Assembly (NCBI RefSeq): GCF_000499845.2
Contig: NC_023759.2
Coordinates: 43,804,672-43,868,671 of the forward strand
Direction: 5' to 3'
DNA length: 64,000 nucleotides
Source: Phaseolus vulgaris
Taxonomy: Eukaryota > Streptophyta > Magnoliopsida > Fabales > Fabaceae
Positions 47,412 to 59,473 of this stretch are shown one piece after another. The position numbers and the translations under genes were made by a program. Position 1 is the first letter of the stretch, and each line of letters starts with the position of its first letter. The notes beneath the pieces are model-generated. The model had not been told where the DNA came from and did not search any database. It saw only the letters and a list, made by a program, of their open reading frames with translations.

Positions 47412-47805
47412 CGAAGAGATGAAATAGTTGCAATTTGAATTTTTGTAAGAAATGAGAAATATAGACAACAAGCAGAGTGACTGTAAAATTTGGCTGATTT
47501 TGTATGTAAAAGAGAATTGCAGTGAGATATTTTTGTTCGGTGATTATTCCCAGCCTATTAATGCCAATTAGAAACTATTTCTCCCCTTTCCGTTTGCATT
47601 GGTGATGATGGAATTGCAAAATTTTGGCAGCAATTTAGCTGCAAAGGATGTGAAATAAGCAAATGAAAAGTACGAAAGGTGAAGGAGAATGAATATGTAC
47701 AGTCTTAATTTAGCCTGATCCATGGATAGACTTAAGGAGCAGGCAGTTTTGATTCCAGTGAAAAGAGAAATGAAAGAGCGTGCGTGACATGGTTGGTTAG
47801 TTTTG
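47383..47805. other. Shared 3' region of two convergent genes
   Basis: Only 423 bases separate the stop of the small plus-strand gene from the stop of the minus-strand pectate lyase gene, so their 3' UTRs probably abut or overlap. No separate feature is seen. Confidence 0.6.
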
Positions 47806-50003
47806 CTATAGAATAACTGTCAAGAGTATGGTGGAAGACAACAAGAGAAGAAAAAGAGACGGTAGATCGAATGGTGCGGTGGTGGACATTTCGTCGGTGT
47901 ATACCATGCCGGACTCCGTAGACTCATCACCAGGTCCTCTGCTCCACATTCCGAGGTTGTTGTCCCTGTTGATGATGATGAGGAGAGGCCAAATTGAATC
48001 ACAAATAGATAACACAAATAAACAAGAATTTGATAACATAGAGAGATAGAGATGCATTGATTGATACCTGGCATTTCCAAGAACACCGGAAGACATGGTG
48101 AGAAGAGAGATACGATCGGCGGACTTAGGTTCAACGCTGTAGGCCTTCTCGTACTTAACCTCGAGTCCTTCGCCAGACGCAACAAAGAAGGCACCGTTCA
48201 GTAAAATGTCACCCTCCGACCTCCAGTTCCAGCCCTTCCACTTCGACTGTTGGGTCTCCACTCGTTTGGTAACCTCCTTGGCGAAGGGGTTTTGGGGTGC
48301 CATGTACCGGTTCCCCTGGCTGTTGATGGTGGGTTCGCCGCTTCCCCCGATGGCGTACATCTCCCACTCGGTGAAGTCGTTGTTGACGACGTGGATGTAG
48401 CCCCTCCGGCAGCGAGGCATTCTCTGGACCAGCTTCTCCCCGAAGTGGTTGAAGGCGATGGTTACCTGCATGCCGGAGTCTGGGAGGTAGTCGTCGCTGT
48501 GGCCCAGGAGCATGACCTCGTTGTGGTGGGATAGGTAGTTGTTCGAGATGGTTATCCCCGTCGACCCCATCACGGCGTCTATCAGCCCGTCCTTGCACCG
48601 CGACAGCGTGCAGTGGTCGATCCATATGTCCTTCGACCCGAATATCGATATTCCATCCCCGTCCGATTCTGTCCGGAATCCGTAGTGCTCCGGGCTTGAC
48701 CGAACGTTCGTGTTCCCTGCATAACCCAACCCGCTTTATCTTTTTCTTAACTCTATTTTTAAACTATCATCCTCATTAGATGTAGGAATCTAACTATGTA
48801 TATAATCCAGGAAGCAACCCCTGCTACTACAAATGAGTCCCTACCAACCAATCAGTGTTGTGCAAAAATTGGTTTCTCATCCCATGAAAAATATAAAAGA
48901 ATTGATTTCAATATTTACTAAAACCACTACTTTTTTAAAGCTTGTCCAAATATAAAGCAAACCAATCTTGAAATACTTTATAACTTTATACAAACACCCT
49001 CCACAAAACAAACAAACGCGGCTTTATCTATTTATCAAGCCACAACGACTTGGTCACTGAGATGGGGATTCGATTGGATTAAACCAAGAATGTCCCTCCC
49101 TACTGGAAGAAGAAAGAGAAAACATTTCATTTTTCACAACCTTCCAATTTGGTGTCCTTATAATTGTAGTTACTCATTCAATCCAAAATGTATTGTTATG
49201 TTGAGGAAAACAACAGACCTGAGGGATGACAATGATGGATGTGAATGTTGTGTATGATGACATTGCTTATATACTGCAGAGTAATGCAGCCTCCTCCCAC
49301 GATGTGCACATCAGCACCGCGTCCATCAATGGTCTTGTAGCTGTTAAAAATCAGCTCCTGGGACAGCTTAATCATCATGTTACTGGGGAAGACGATCCAC
49401 AGTGGCTCGTTCTGTATCACAGCGTATCTCAGCGTCCCAGGTTTTGGGTTCACAGGGTCCTTGTCAGAGGAATCAGTGACCACGTAAAACTCACCACCTT
49501 TCCCTCCCTTTGCATACTGACCAAACCCAATGACGCAGTCGGCTAGCCTCTGCCGGTTGTTGGGCCAATCTGGGTCACATTTCCAACAATCATCAATGGG
49601 GTTCCCCGTCAGGCACGAAGACTCGTCTCTCTCTGACACCGATAACATTTCCCTTCTTGCCATTGAAGCATTAACCTTCCTACGCAACAACCAAAAAAAG
49701 GGTCAATACTCAACACTCAATACAAACTACAACTGTAACGGAACGTGACCCTTTTTCCAGATCTACACTATATTTAAGTAATATTGTACTAACTAACCAC
49801 ATTATTGAGTTCAACTACGATGATGAGCATGGTATGTAGTATACAGTGTGTATATAGTATGAATGTATGTACCTATGAACTTCGTGGGCAACAGCTTCGG
49901 GGTCTGGATGTGCCCCTGGAAGAGTTAGGTTAAGCATTGCTGTTCCAAGTGGTGAAAAGGAACTCAGAAGTGAGAGTAGGAAAATGCAGGTTGTCTGGAG
50001 CAT
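47806..50003 (-). CDS. Secreted pectate lyase, polysaccharide lyase family 1 (4 exons, 466 aa)
   Basis: Exons on the minus strand are 49873-50003, 49219-49679, 48068-48716 and 47806-47965, all in phase. Pectate lyases cleave de-esterified pectin in the wall by Ca2+-dependent beta-elimination. The N-terminus [20 protein letters not shown] is a signal peptide. The frame is open upstream but its first codon there is TTG, so the ATG at 50003 is used. The parallel beta-helix domain shows [56 protein letters not shown] and [11 protein letters not shown] (Ca2+-binding Asp region). [17 protein letters not shown] holds the catalytic-arginine motif, and [10 protein letters not shown] follows. After the domain comes a linker ending [20 protein letters not shown], a hydrophobic C-terminal tail that could signal GPI anchoring. 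Length and tail resemble the longer plant pectate-lyase-like proteins. Intact and probably active. Confidence 0.95.
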
Positions 50004-53000
50004 TGTTGATGAAGAATGGGGTTGTTGCTTTTTGTTGCGCAATGCTCTGAGTCTGAGTCTGAGTCCCTCTGGGCGTTGCTAATTACTGTAGCATGGGAAG
50101 TTGTCCAAAAGTGTTGGCTAGTGTTGGGTTAGGCGAATTAATAAGCAGGGAAAGTGAGTGACCGCAATGATAACTAACTAACGAGGTTAAGTGGGAACAG
50201 AAGCAGGGTATAAACAAACTTTTGTGTATAACTATAATAATTATACGTGGTGAGAGGTAATTAAGGTATGGTAGTATTTTACCATGTTCGGTGGTGCTGA
50301 AAAATAATGATTGTAGAGAGGTTCTTTTGATTAATTTATTGATGGAAAAAGGCAAAAAAGGGAGCAGTGAGTGAGAGAAGTAGAAGAAAGGGTGGCGCAT
50401 TGTCAAGGAATCACTCTGCTCTCGAGGAAATGGTCTCTTCATTTGTTTTGCGGGACAGGGTAGCCACAGACACTGTCACTGTTCCAAACAAACTTATCAT
50501 CAATATTACTCCTATCACCATATCCACAAGGCCAAAACATAAACACAAAAGACATTTTCCTTTTTCTTTTTTCATAACAAGGTTTTTCGTTTGAGAATTT
50601 TATGAATATACTACTACTACTACTGGATTTTGCTGTTAATTCTGAGCGGAAATGAGGTGATGAATGCATGGAAGAAGATGAAGTAGGCTTTTGACTTTTG
50701 GACCTATACCTACGTATGAGCAGCACAGGTTACGAGATTTTGGCATGGTTGAAAGCTCAAGCATCCATGTAACAAGGCGCTGATTTTGAATGCAGACACA
50801 AATACAAACTTATTAATAATTCTGCTTCTGTTACTTTTCAACTTATCTATTCACCTATTATCTTAAATCACCAATATTTTAGTGTTCTGCAAATATTTCT
50901 TAATTCATAGTTAAAGATTCATTTCTTTTGAGATATCAAAATTAGCGAAGACTGCTTTTTCTCCCCAGACAAAATGTTGTCAGGTTTAAATTTTAACTAC
51001 TTATTTATCCTTTAAGTTGTTTTATTTTTTTATATTGAAAATGATTTCCTATAAACTTCAAAAAAAATTAAAGCAATACGTGTTAAAACATCATTTCTAA
51101 TGCAGTGGTTATAGTTATGATATTAATTTTAATACTAGGATTCCAGAATGAAGAATATTTAATTATAACAAATAAATTACTTTTTAAATTTGTAACAAAT
51201 GAAAAAAAAATACATATACAAAATTATAAAGGTACAAGTCTTATAAGAATGTAAAACGATTAAACATATTTAAACTAAACTAAAATCTTATCAAAGGATC
51301 TTAATATTTATGCATGTTCTAAGATTAAAAGTTATAAAAGTATTTGCATGCAACCAAATATGTTAAGAAAATATTTTTTTTTTGGATCAGTATGTTTACC
51401 CATCTCTCACTTAAATTGGTGGACAACTTCAAGTCTTGACGGTCAAGTTCACCACACTCTCGGTATGCAAACAACTAATTGCATCTTACATCGTCCATGA
51501 CCCTCCTCAACATAAAACAGGAAAAGAGGACTCTTGCGGACTTTCATGGAAAGGTTCAGTAAGGTTTGTCTGAGTATCATAAATCTCATGTCATAAATCT
51601 CATACCAATATACACTATTTACACAAAGTACTTACTTGATTGTCAGAATACTTTTTTCAGGTCATCTCTGATCGAGCATCAAGATTTGTGGAAGAAGACT
51701 CAAAGAAATAAATTGAAAGACCACCAACACATCAATAATTGTACAACCATTTTTATGTACTATCTAAACTCTTTTAACTTATAGATACAAATTGATTTGA
51801 ACTAAGTATAGTGAAATATCCCACAAGCACATATTAAATTTAGTTTGAGTATGCTAAAAAAATGAAGGGGTGTCCTATGACATGGAATTATATGGGGTCC
51901 TCATGGGCAAGTAAACCTTTTTATGTTTCAAGACAAGTGTTGGACATGTCAACCTTTTATGCAATAAGTTCTTGAGTGAAAAATAACAAAAGTAATGCCC
52001 AAATTCGGGTGATTTATGCAATAGAAAATTATACTTAAAAAAGAGTAGTTTATAACAGTGTGATGTGATATATTATAATTCTAAAATTATTTTATTTTAA
52101 TAAAAATATATCTCTTCAATTACAATTTGCTACAAGATTATCAACATTAATACTCTTATATAATATTAATCTTCCAAACTCGTGTAGTATTATGAACATT
52201 TTTACAATGATTTTCCCCTGGTTATGATTATATTTGTGAATAAATCCCACCCTAAAATACCCATGATTGAACCTCTCTAAATTATATAAGCCAAACTCAA
52301 CATTTTCTTACAAATCCACTATAATCTATCCTCATTAACAGTAAATCAAGCAATTCGAACAACTAAGACTTAATGAAGCCAAAACTACTAATATTATAAC
52401 ATATCTTTGATCTGCTAATTCTATTATTGTGGGGCACATCAAACATGAACAGTGCAATTCAAATTTTACATAAACTCTTTTTTTAAACCATAAAAATTGA
52501 AAATTTGTAAACGTATTAATGATTTTTTTTAAAAGAATTTAACTTTTTGCATCAATTGGGCTAACTCCTTTCGCTCCCCATTGCCGTGCTTAAGCCGCAA
52601 TAGAATCATTAGCATTATTAATGCATGCTAGTTGCTTTCTATTAATCTTTAGTTTAGTTTAATCAAACAAGGAAACTATATTAAATAATTTTTCTTAAAC
52701 GGATTGGTGTGGAGAAAAAAAAAATAGTGTATATACAAATCTACTGTAACGTAGACAGTAGATTTGTTGTTGTTAAAATCTTAGTAAATAATTTTAAATA
52801 TCAATTTAAAAATAATTTATAATTTTTTTAGTTTATAAAATAATATTTAACTTAATTAATACAGTAATTAATTGTCTTTTATTTTTAAAATTATTTATTT
52901 AATAATTTTTTCTTGTATAAGTGAAGATACACATAATGAGGAACCTATAGTAAAAAAAGATGACAAAAAAAAAATTACAACACAACACATTCTAGAAATT

Positions 53001-54240
53001 AATAACAAAATACAACAGTGAAAAAATAAAATAAAAAAATTATTGGGTAACTGTACATTAGATGTGTTGATTAATTTTGCCACTTTTCTTCTTCTAATAT
53101 CTCAAGGTTATTATGCTATTGGAGTTGCCATTTAATAAGTCTAATATAACAATATAAATGGATAATTGATGAGTTAAAAGTGTTGTATATTGAAATGAAG
53201 TTGTGAAAGTATGAATTTCCATGAACTTGGTATAAATTATGGAAATGTTGATGACATGGAGTCAGTGTTAGTGTATACATATAATATCTATTCAACCTTT
53301 TCTTTTCATGGACATACTGTGGCCCCAACACTAAAGAAAAAGGTCATAATGTGCCACAAAAGAAAATTGTATTTGTAAGTTGTATCTATATAATATACGA
53401 ACTACACACTAATCATACACTTGTTTCATAAAGCGTTGTCTAATTATTTATATTATCTGACAAAACCTTTATAAACTGTTGTAGTTTTGAAGGAAATATG
53501 AAATGGGTTTTATTCAACGTTGCATGTTTTTGCAAGAGCATTATGGCGCCGGAAAATCTATTGAAAGTAAAATAAATATGTGCTGCATATTCCATTCACA
53601 TATATATATATATATATATTCTTTTCGTCTCTGTGTAAAGCAAAAGAAACATCTCTTATCTGCAAGAGAGAGTTTCTTTATTTTTATATTATTTTTTTGC
53701 GACACTTTGCTACCCTCTTTAAATGTGGGCCATCCTCATTACTAAATTTCAAAATGGATGTGTTTTGGTTTTGACAATTAGGTAACTCAATTTACGTTAT
53801 TGTGACGTGTAGATAATAAAATCAAAGATTTTGAGGAAATCCTTTTTTTTTTTCATCTTCATGTACACGCCATTCTATTTTTCTTAGCACATGTTTTTTT
53901 GCAGAAGTTTTGTTAGAAGTGGGTTTATTAGAAACAAAAAATGATTCATTCAGATTTGCCGAACTCTGATTTGTGGTACTTTTAGGATTTCGTCCAGCTC
54001 CATTTATTTTCAAGAGTATCATTCAAAGAGATTCATTCCATCATGGACCTCACTTTATTAATGTTGAGGACCAGAACAACACAGTAACAAGGAATGCTGT
54101 AATAGTATAGAATAGAAAAATAAAATGTAATAATGTGTTTATTCACGCCAAAAGAAGAGCGTGGTTCGTGTTTCTCTACTATGCAGCGCGAGTGTGAGTG
54201 TAGAATACTGTACTTTATATAAAAGGAAGAATCCATTTTA
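50004..54240. other. Pectate lyase promoter and AT-rich intergenic DNA
   Basis: Immediately upstream of the pectate lyase ATG (50049-50066) there is a GAGTCT triple repeat in the leader. No definite TATA box was fixed. From 50600 on the DNA is AT-rich. Inside it, 52740-52915 contains ATTAATACAGTAATTAATTG and ends TTTTTTCTTGTATAAGTG, which looks like one arm of a CACTA-like MITE. A TA run lies at 53599-53620. No gene was recognised. Confidence 0.45.
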
Positions 54241-54460
54241 GATTTTAGGGTTTTGTTAATGTTAAAAATTTATTTTGATGCACTTTACACACAAGTTATT
54301 AGAATCGATTTTTTAAACTATTGTTTTTGTTGAAAATAGTTTTTTATGCACCTTATACATAAAATATAATCGATTTTAATTTTTTTTTTCATGTTGGAAA
54401 ATGTTATACACAGCATAAAATTAAAAAAAAAACGCAGCATAAAATCAATCTTTTTAGTTT
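54241..54460. repeat. Degenerate short tandem units around AATCGATTTT
   Basis: Roughly 80-base units share GTTAATGTT/GTTGAAAATAG/GTTGGAAAATG, a TGCACTTTACACACAAG or TGCACCTTATACATAAA segment, and AATCGATTTT. The last parts contain two CAGCATAAAAT copies. There is no coding potential. It is a decayed tandem repeat or MITE interior. Confidence 0.4.
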
Positions 54461-55898
54461 ATTTTTTTTTACTTCTTCAGTGTTATTTAAAATTTATATT
54501 TATTTAAGATTTTAAAAATTTATATATTTCAAATTTTTATTTAAGTAGGACATAAAGAATAAATTTGTAATTTTAATTTTTATTAATTAAAAAAATTCAA
54601 TAACACTAATTACATCATTCACAAACTTATTTTAATAAAAAATATTAAAAAAACTCATGTTTTTCATTTAAATAATTATTCAACAAAATAATTTAATTAT
54701 CTTAAATCTACACAAATATTCACCATATTTTTGTTATCTAAAGACAAAAATAAATTTATAATCTTTCAAATCTTTAAAAAAAATTAAAATTTTCTCACAA
54801 ATCACATCAGTCAAAACTTTTCTCAAATCCTCAAATATTTTCATCCTAATCCTAATCCAAATACATGAGTCAATATTCTCTGTAATGAATTATCCCGATG
54901 ACTTTTACACATGTAATTTTCAACGTGAGTTCTCACTCTTGGTTTGAATTAGGGAGCCACTAAGGAATATACAGGACTTGGTTGTTGATGAACAAGATAC
55001 TGACATTTGAAGCAAAGTTTATTGGTACTAAAACTCATAATTATATCCTACATTTTGTCTATCACGTTCATATAATTATCACTAATAACTACTTATAGGT
55101 TGACCCATTACTATCTAAATGATAATTTGTAAAAAAGAAAGAAAAAGAAGAAGAGTTACTGGTATGATAAAAAAGTTATTAAAAATAATGAGAAAATGTT
55201 AAATAAATTATATGATTATATAAAATTTACCGTAAATATGATAATAATTGGAGTGAGCTTTGGCGAACATGCAAAACACTGCTACACACTGCCACAATTT
55301 ATGTGCACCTTTTGACTTTTTTATAATCATGTGGGCTCCACTATATGTAAAATCACGTGGGGTCCACTATATGTTAGACAGTGTATAATGCTGATCCCCA
55401 ATTTGAGGTAAGTGGTCCGCATTTTAACGGCTGGAATTTCGTCCGGACTAATCCATATCATATTCCAGTTAAGGTAAAATCTATTTTAAATACATATTTT
55501 TTTCTTAATTCATTAAAAAAATTATAAAAATAAATTTGTTATAAATGTTTGAGTTTTTGAAACAATATTTTTATTTGATGATTGATTTTAATAATATCGT
55601 CATTTGAGATTGAAAGATTGACCTTGTCTCAAAAATTAGAATATGAGAATTGAAATGAGTTTTTAGAGATAATAATAATATCTTGGATGTGTTATTGACT
55701 CTAATATCAATGATTTCATAAAGAAAGCTGTGTTTATTAATTCGGATTTTAATTTGGATTGGAAATTAATGAAAACGTTATGGATATAAAATAGGATTCT
55801 AGTTGTAAAATTTTTATTTATAATAAGGCTGGAGTAATGTGGGCCTTGGTGTTGTGGTGATTTTTTTATGTCCAACAAGAGAGGCGAGGACATGTTGG
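54461..55898. other. AT-rich intergenic, no gene seen
   Basis: The pyrimidine-rich stretch CACAAATCACATCAGTC...CCTAATCCTAATCCAAATAC (about 54795-54865) resembles the right arm of the MITE-like element at 15410-15950 and may be a related fragment. Otherwise nothing is recognised. Confidence 0.4.
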
Positions 55899-56405
55899 AC
55901 TGTTTCTTTCTATCTCCACATGTTTTTCTTTCACCTTCAGAAATTTTTGGTATTTAAAAAATCTTTTTTAGTAATATTTTGGATTATGTAATTTTAATCT
56001 AAATTTTTTTTTAAAATTTGTAATTAGTTTTCATAATATAGAAGCCTTTTTCAGATGCATGATTAGTTTCAGATTACATAATCCAAAAGTTTTTTTAATA
56101 TGAGATTAGTTTCTGGATTATGTAATCCATATGTATTTTTTCAAATGTATGTCTGGATTAAATAATCTGGAAACTACTCTCAAATCCAGACTTTTAGATT
56201 ATATAATCCGAAATACTATTTTTTAAAATTATATTTTAAATTAAATAATTCATAAACTATTTCTAAATCTGAAATTACTTTATGGATTATATAATCTAAA
56301 ATATAAAGATGATATAAAAACGTATTTTCATGTTTTATATAGGGTGGTAAAATGGAGTGTTAGAAGAAGATATGGATGATGTAGAAAGAAACAGATGTTG
56401 ATGTG
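55899..56405. mobile_element. TIR element with GGATTATGTAATCC-type internal repeats
   Basis: The left end ACATGTTGGACTGTTTCTTT (CTATCTCC follows) is an inverted relative of the right end, whose reverse complement is ACATCAACATCTGTTTCTTT (CTACATC follows). The interior contains at least six imperfect copies of a palindromic word: GGATTATGTAAT (55981), AGATTACATAATCC, GGATTATGTAATCC (56113), GGATTAAATAATCTGG, GATTATATAATCCG and GGATTATATAATC (56283). No ORF is present. The architecture parallels the element at 22833-23422. Confidence 0.6.
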
Positions 56406-57393
56406 ACTTTTTCGTTTTGCAATTTAATATACTATAGGTTAAATTGCAGTTTAATAGCATAACCACCTTAATGAAATTAATAACGAATCAAATACATAAG
56501 TATCAGTTACAAATTAATTACTTTGGGAAATTATGCACTGAAATTTATATTAAAAACTAGAAGGTTAAGAGTACTAAAGAGAAAATAATTCAAAGTAAAC
56601 AGTAATTTTTTTTAAAAAAAAATTACCACCAATACCAGAAATTTTATTTTTTTAAGTTTCAGTAAAAAAAGAAATTAACATGATTCTATTTATAATAATT
56701 TGATTTGTTATTTGATAGACATTACATTGAATCAAATTAAAGTCTATCTTTATCTTAGTATATTACATTCATATCACATTCCGTAATAATTTTTTCTTCA
56801 AAAAAATGTTTTTAATAAGCTAGACATTTTCTTTTGATGATTTGACCTAATGTAGTTTTTTTAATTCTTTTAATTCTCCTATTTTTTCTAACATTTTAGG
56901 TTTGGCATCCCTTACTTTCTACTGCTCCTTTTTTTTTTTCTTTACATGTTTCTGATTTCTCGAATATATTTCCGAGTTAATTGAATCTTATTAAAATTTA
57001 ACAATTTTTTTTTTCTTGATCTCCTTCTACACCTTCAAAGTCTCATGTTCTCAAGACATGCTACCCAAGTATAAAACTATTAATGAAAGAAATCAAATTA
57101 CTTATTTTAAAAGTTGGAGGAAATCAATTAACTCGAGAAGAGTTCAAAGACCATAATTTCATTAAATGTAAATTAGATAAGCCAAAAGATCATTTATAAC
57201 TCTTCTTCTATCATCAATAAAAGTGATATACCCCAAAAATGTCAAACAATCCTTTTCGTTAATAAATAATAAATCGAGGAAATTTTTTATTTGTCTTTTA
57301 TGCGCTTCCACTAGGGAAACACTTATTTTTACATAAAAGGAATGAAGCACAGCAATGTAAAATTAATAAAAAAATAGAACAATAATGCTCAAA
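56406..57393. other. AT-rich intergenic, no gene seen
   Basis: AT-rich region downstream of the carbonic anhydrase gene (which is on the minus strand), including its 3' UTR. Nothing else is recognised. Confidence 0.45.
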
Positions 57394-59375
57394 CTAATAC
57401 TTTGAAACGTAGAGTTGTATCTTCCTCTCATTTAGAGGCTGTAGCGGCCTTGCAGTCCTTATAGCATACTGTAGCAGAGTACATAATCAAGATTAATTCA
57501 AGATCAAATCCAACAACAAATTTTTAAGGAATAAAATGCTTTCTTTTTTAAAATTCCACCTTAAGTACTTAGAAGAAATTTACTTACATATTCAAGTACA
57601 GTATTCTTCAGTAGCTCCACTTGTATTCTTGAAACAGTTCTTATCTAATGAAATTAGGTAAAAAAGCACAATAAAATATAGTTAGTTACTACTATCTTTC
57701 TCTATAAATTCTAATTAATATTATCTTAAAGATTATATTTTTCCAACACATTTCAAATATGACAGATCAATTATATTCTCTTCTTTTTTAAAGGAGATGA
57801 ATAATATAGATGTTAAAAAACTTAATTATGAATAAGAATGATAATGTATAGAAAAGGTATCTAAGTATACCTTCTTATCAATGGTCCAAATGATGCCTTC
57901 GGTGCAAGGAGGTGCAGTGAGTGATCCTATATACCTGTAGAACATCGTGCTACCCATCATGATCTCTGAGGGATCAATCTCCCCTATACTTTTCTCTTCG
58001 TCTTCTTGGGGAATGTCCATTAGGTATTCTTCCAACTGAAAAATGTATAAATATATTATCCATGCAATATTACATATAGCTTTTGTTCTTCCTTAATAGT
58101 AAATATTATTCCATGTACCTTAGAGAGCAATGGATCAGGAGAACCGTAGTTGTACAAAATACCAACAACAGCAGTCTTGTTTGTTCCATCAGGCTGTGGG
58201 CTAACATGCACCATGTGCAACTCCAAGTCATACCTTCCCAAAGCACCAAAATTAGAACAACCATCCATCAAAATATATATGAAACAACTACAGTACTACT
58301 ACTAGTTTGTAACTCCAATATCATTTCAGGGTTCTTATCTCAGATGAAGACAAATTTATTCAAGTAAAACATTAATGAACTTCAAATCTTCTTAACCAAG
58401 TCTGAACTAAGCATCGTTGGTTAATTATATACTTGACCAAGTCAGTTTCTACTTCATAAAATTTAAAAAAAAAAATTGAGTTAAAAAACGAAAGATTTAG
58501 AATATTTATATTTGAGAAGAAAGAAAACGATCAGAAGTGATTGTGAAGGGAAATTAACCTTTGGCCGTCGATGGTATGTTCGGAGGGCCAGTGCCAATGG
58601 GCTTGTATGAGGAAGAAAGGTGATCCATCTATGTCTATTGAGCCTGCACCCCCTCCCCACTCCACCTGCAACAATAATGATGTTTAAGACTTCAATCAGA
58701 ACGTAAAATTTTTAACTAGAAATCAAATTTAGTATAGTTGTTAAGATAATTATTGTTAAATTTAGTAAATTCATAATAGTTTCGTATTATGCTTTCTGGT
58801 TTATATACACATGCATGTAGGGATATAAGAGGGTGTGTGTATATGAGCAACCACCATTAACTGTGAGCGTTTTAGAAGAGGTTTTGTACTTACTGCAACA
58901 TCATGACCTCTGTTGGAGACAGTAGCATATTGAGGGTTATAGGTCCAGTACACCAGACTCCCTAACTCTGGGATCACTTGAACACAGTTACTTGACAAAT
59001 CAATAGGAGATTGCGTTTGCCCTATTTTACAGTCTGCCCATGCTTCTTTAATATCACCCCAGTATTCAGGCCCATTTCCACTATCTTTATCGTAACCATA
59101 CTCTGAGCCATATGCAAAAACATATTTACATCAACAATAATCAATCATAGTTTATATGCTTCTTTGTTTTCATTTTTCTATGTTTCTTATGGAACTTTAT
59201 ATACCATAATCGTTGAATAATGAAGGTACACTTTTACGTATAAACCAAACTGGGAAATTGAAAACTTGTGAGAGAGGTTATTGCAACAAAATTTACCAGG
59301 TTCGGGAAGAGCTCCAGTTAATGTGGAACAAAATAAGATGGATATTAGTGAAATTGCAATCGAAATTCGCTGCAT
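57394..59375 (-). CDS. Alpha-type carbonic anhydrase, secreted (7 exons, 268 aa)
   Basis: Exons on the minus strand are 59297-59375, 58894-59102, 58559-58665, 58119-58233, 57871-58035, 57588-57644 and 57394-57468. All are GT-AG and in phase. It catalyses reversible CO2 hydration, and plant alpha-CAs are usually in the secretory pathway. MQRISIAISLISILFCSTLT is a signal peptide. The mature part begins near EYGYDKDSGNGPEYWGD and contains QTQSPIDL. The Zn2+ ligands are visible as His119 and His121 in AHWHWPSEH and His138 in LELHMVHV. The active-site Thr is in SLTAPPCTEG. Cysteines in WADCKIG and PPCTEG are placed to form the family disulphide. The C-terminus RPLQPLNERKIQLYV is typical (ARPLN.R). 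Length and residues fit the family, so the enzyme should be active. A TATAAATA lies 91 bases upstream. Which Arabidopsis ACA member it matches best cannot be said. Confidence 0.95.
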
Positions 59376-59465
59376 GTTTCAGGATGGTGGAGAAATTTCT
59401 TTCTGAGAGAATGTCTAGTGCCACAGAGATTATTAGTTCTTGGATATGTTGTGCGTGTGCTTGGG

Positions 59466-59473
59466 TATTTATA
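59466..59473 (-). promoter_or_regulatory. TATA box of the carbonic anhydrase gene
   Basis: TATTTATA on the plus strand reads TATAAATA on the minus strand, 91 bases before the ATG at 59375. It is a textbook spacing for a short plant leader. Confidence 0.65.

Noticed and set aside
50439..50726. A 95-codon serine-rich minus-strand frame upstream of the pectate lyase gene
   Set aside because: Low-complexity Ser/Lys peptide with no domain. It most likely arises from polypurine/polypyrimidine repeats in the promoter region.
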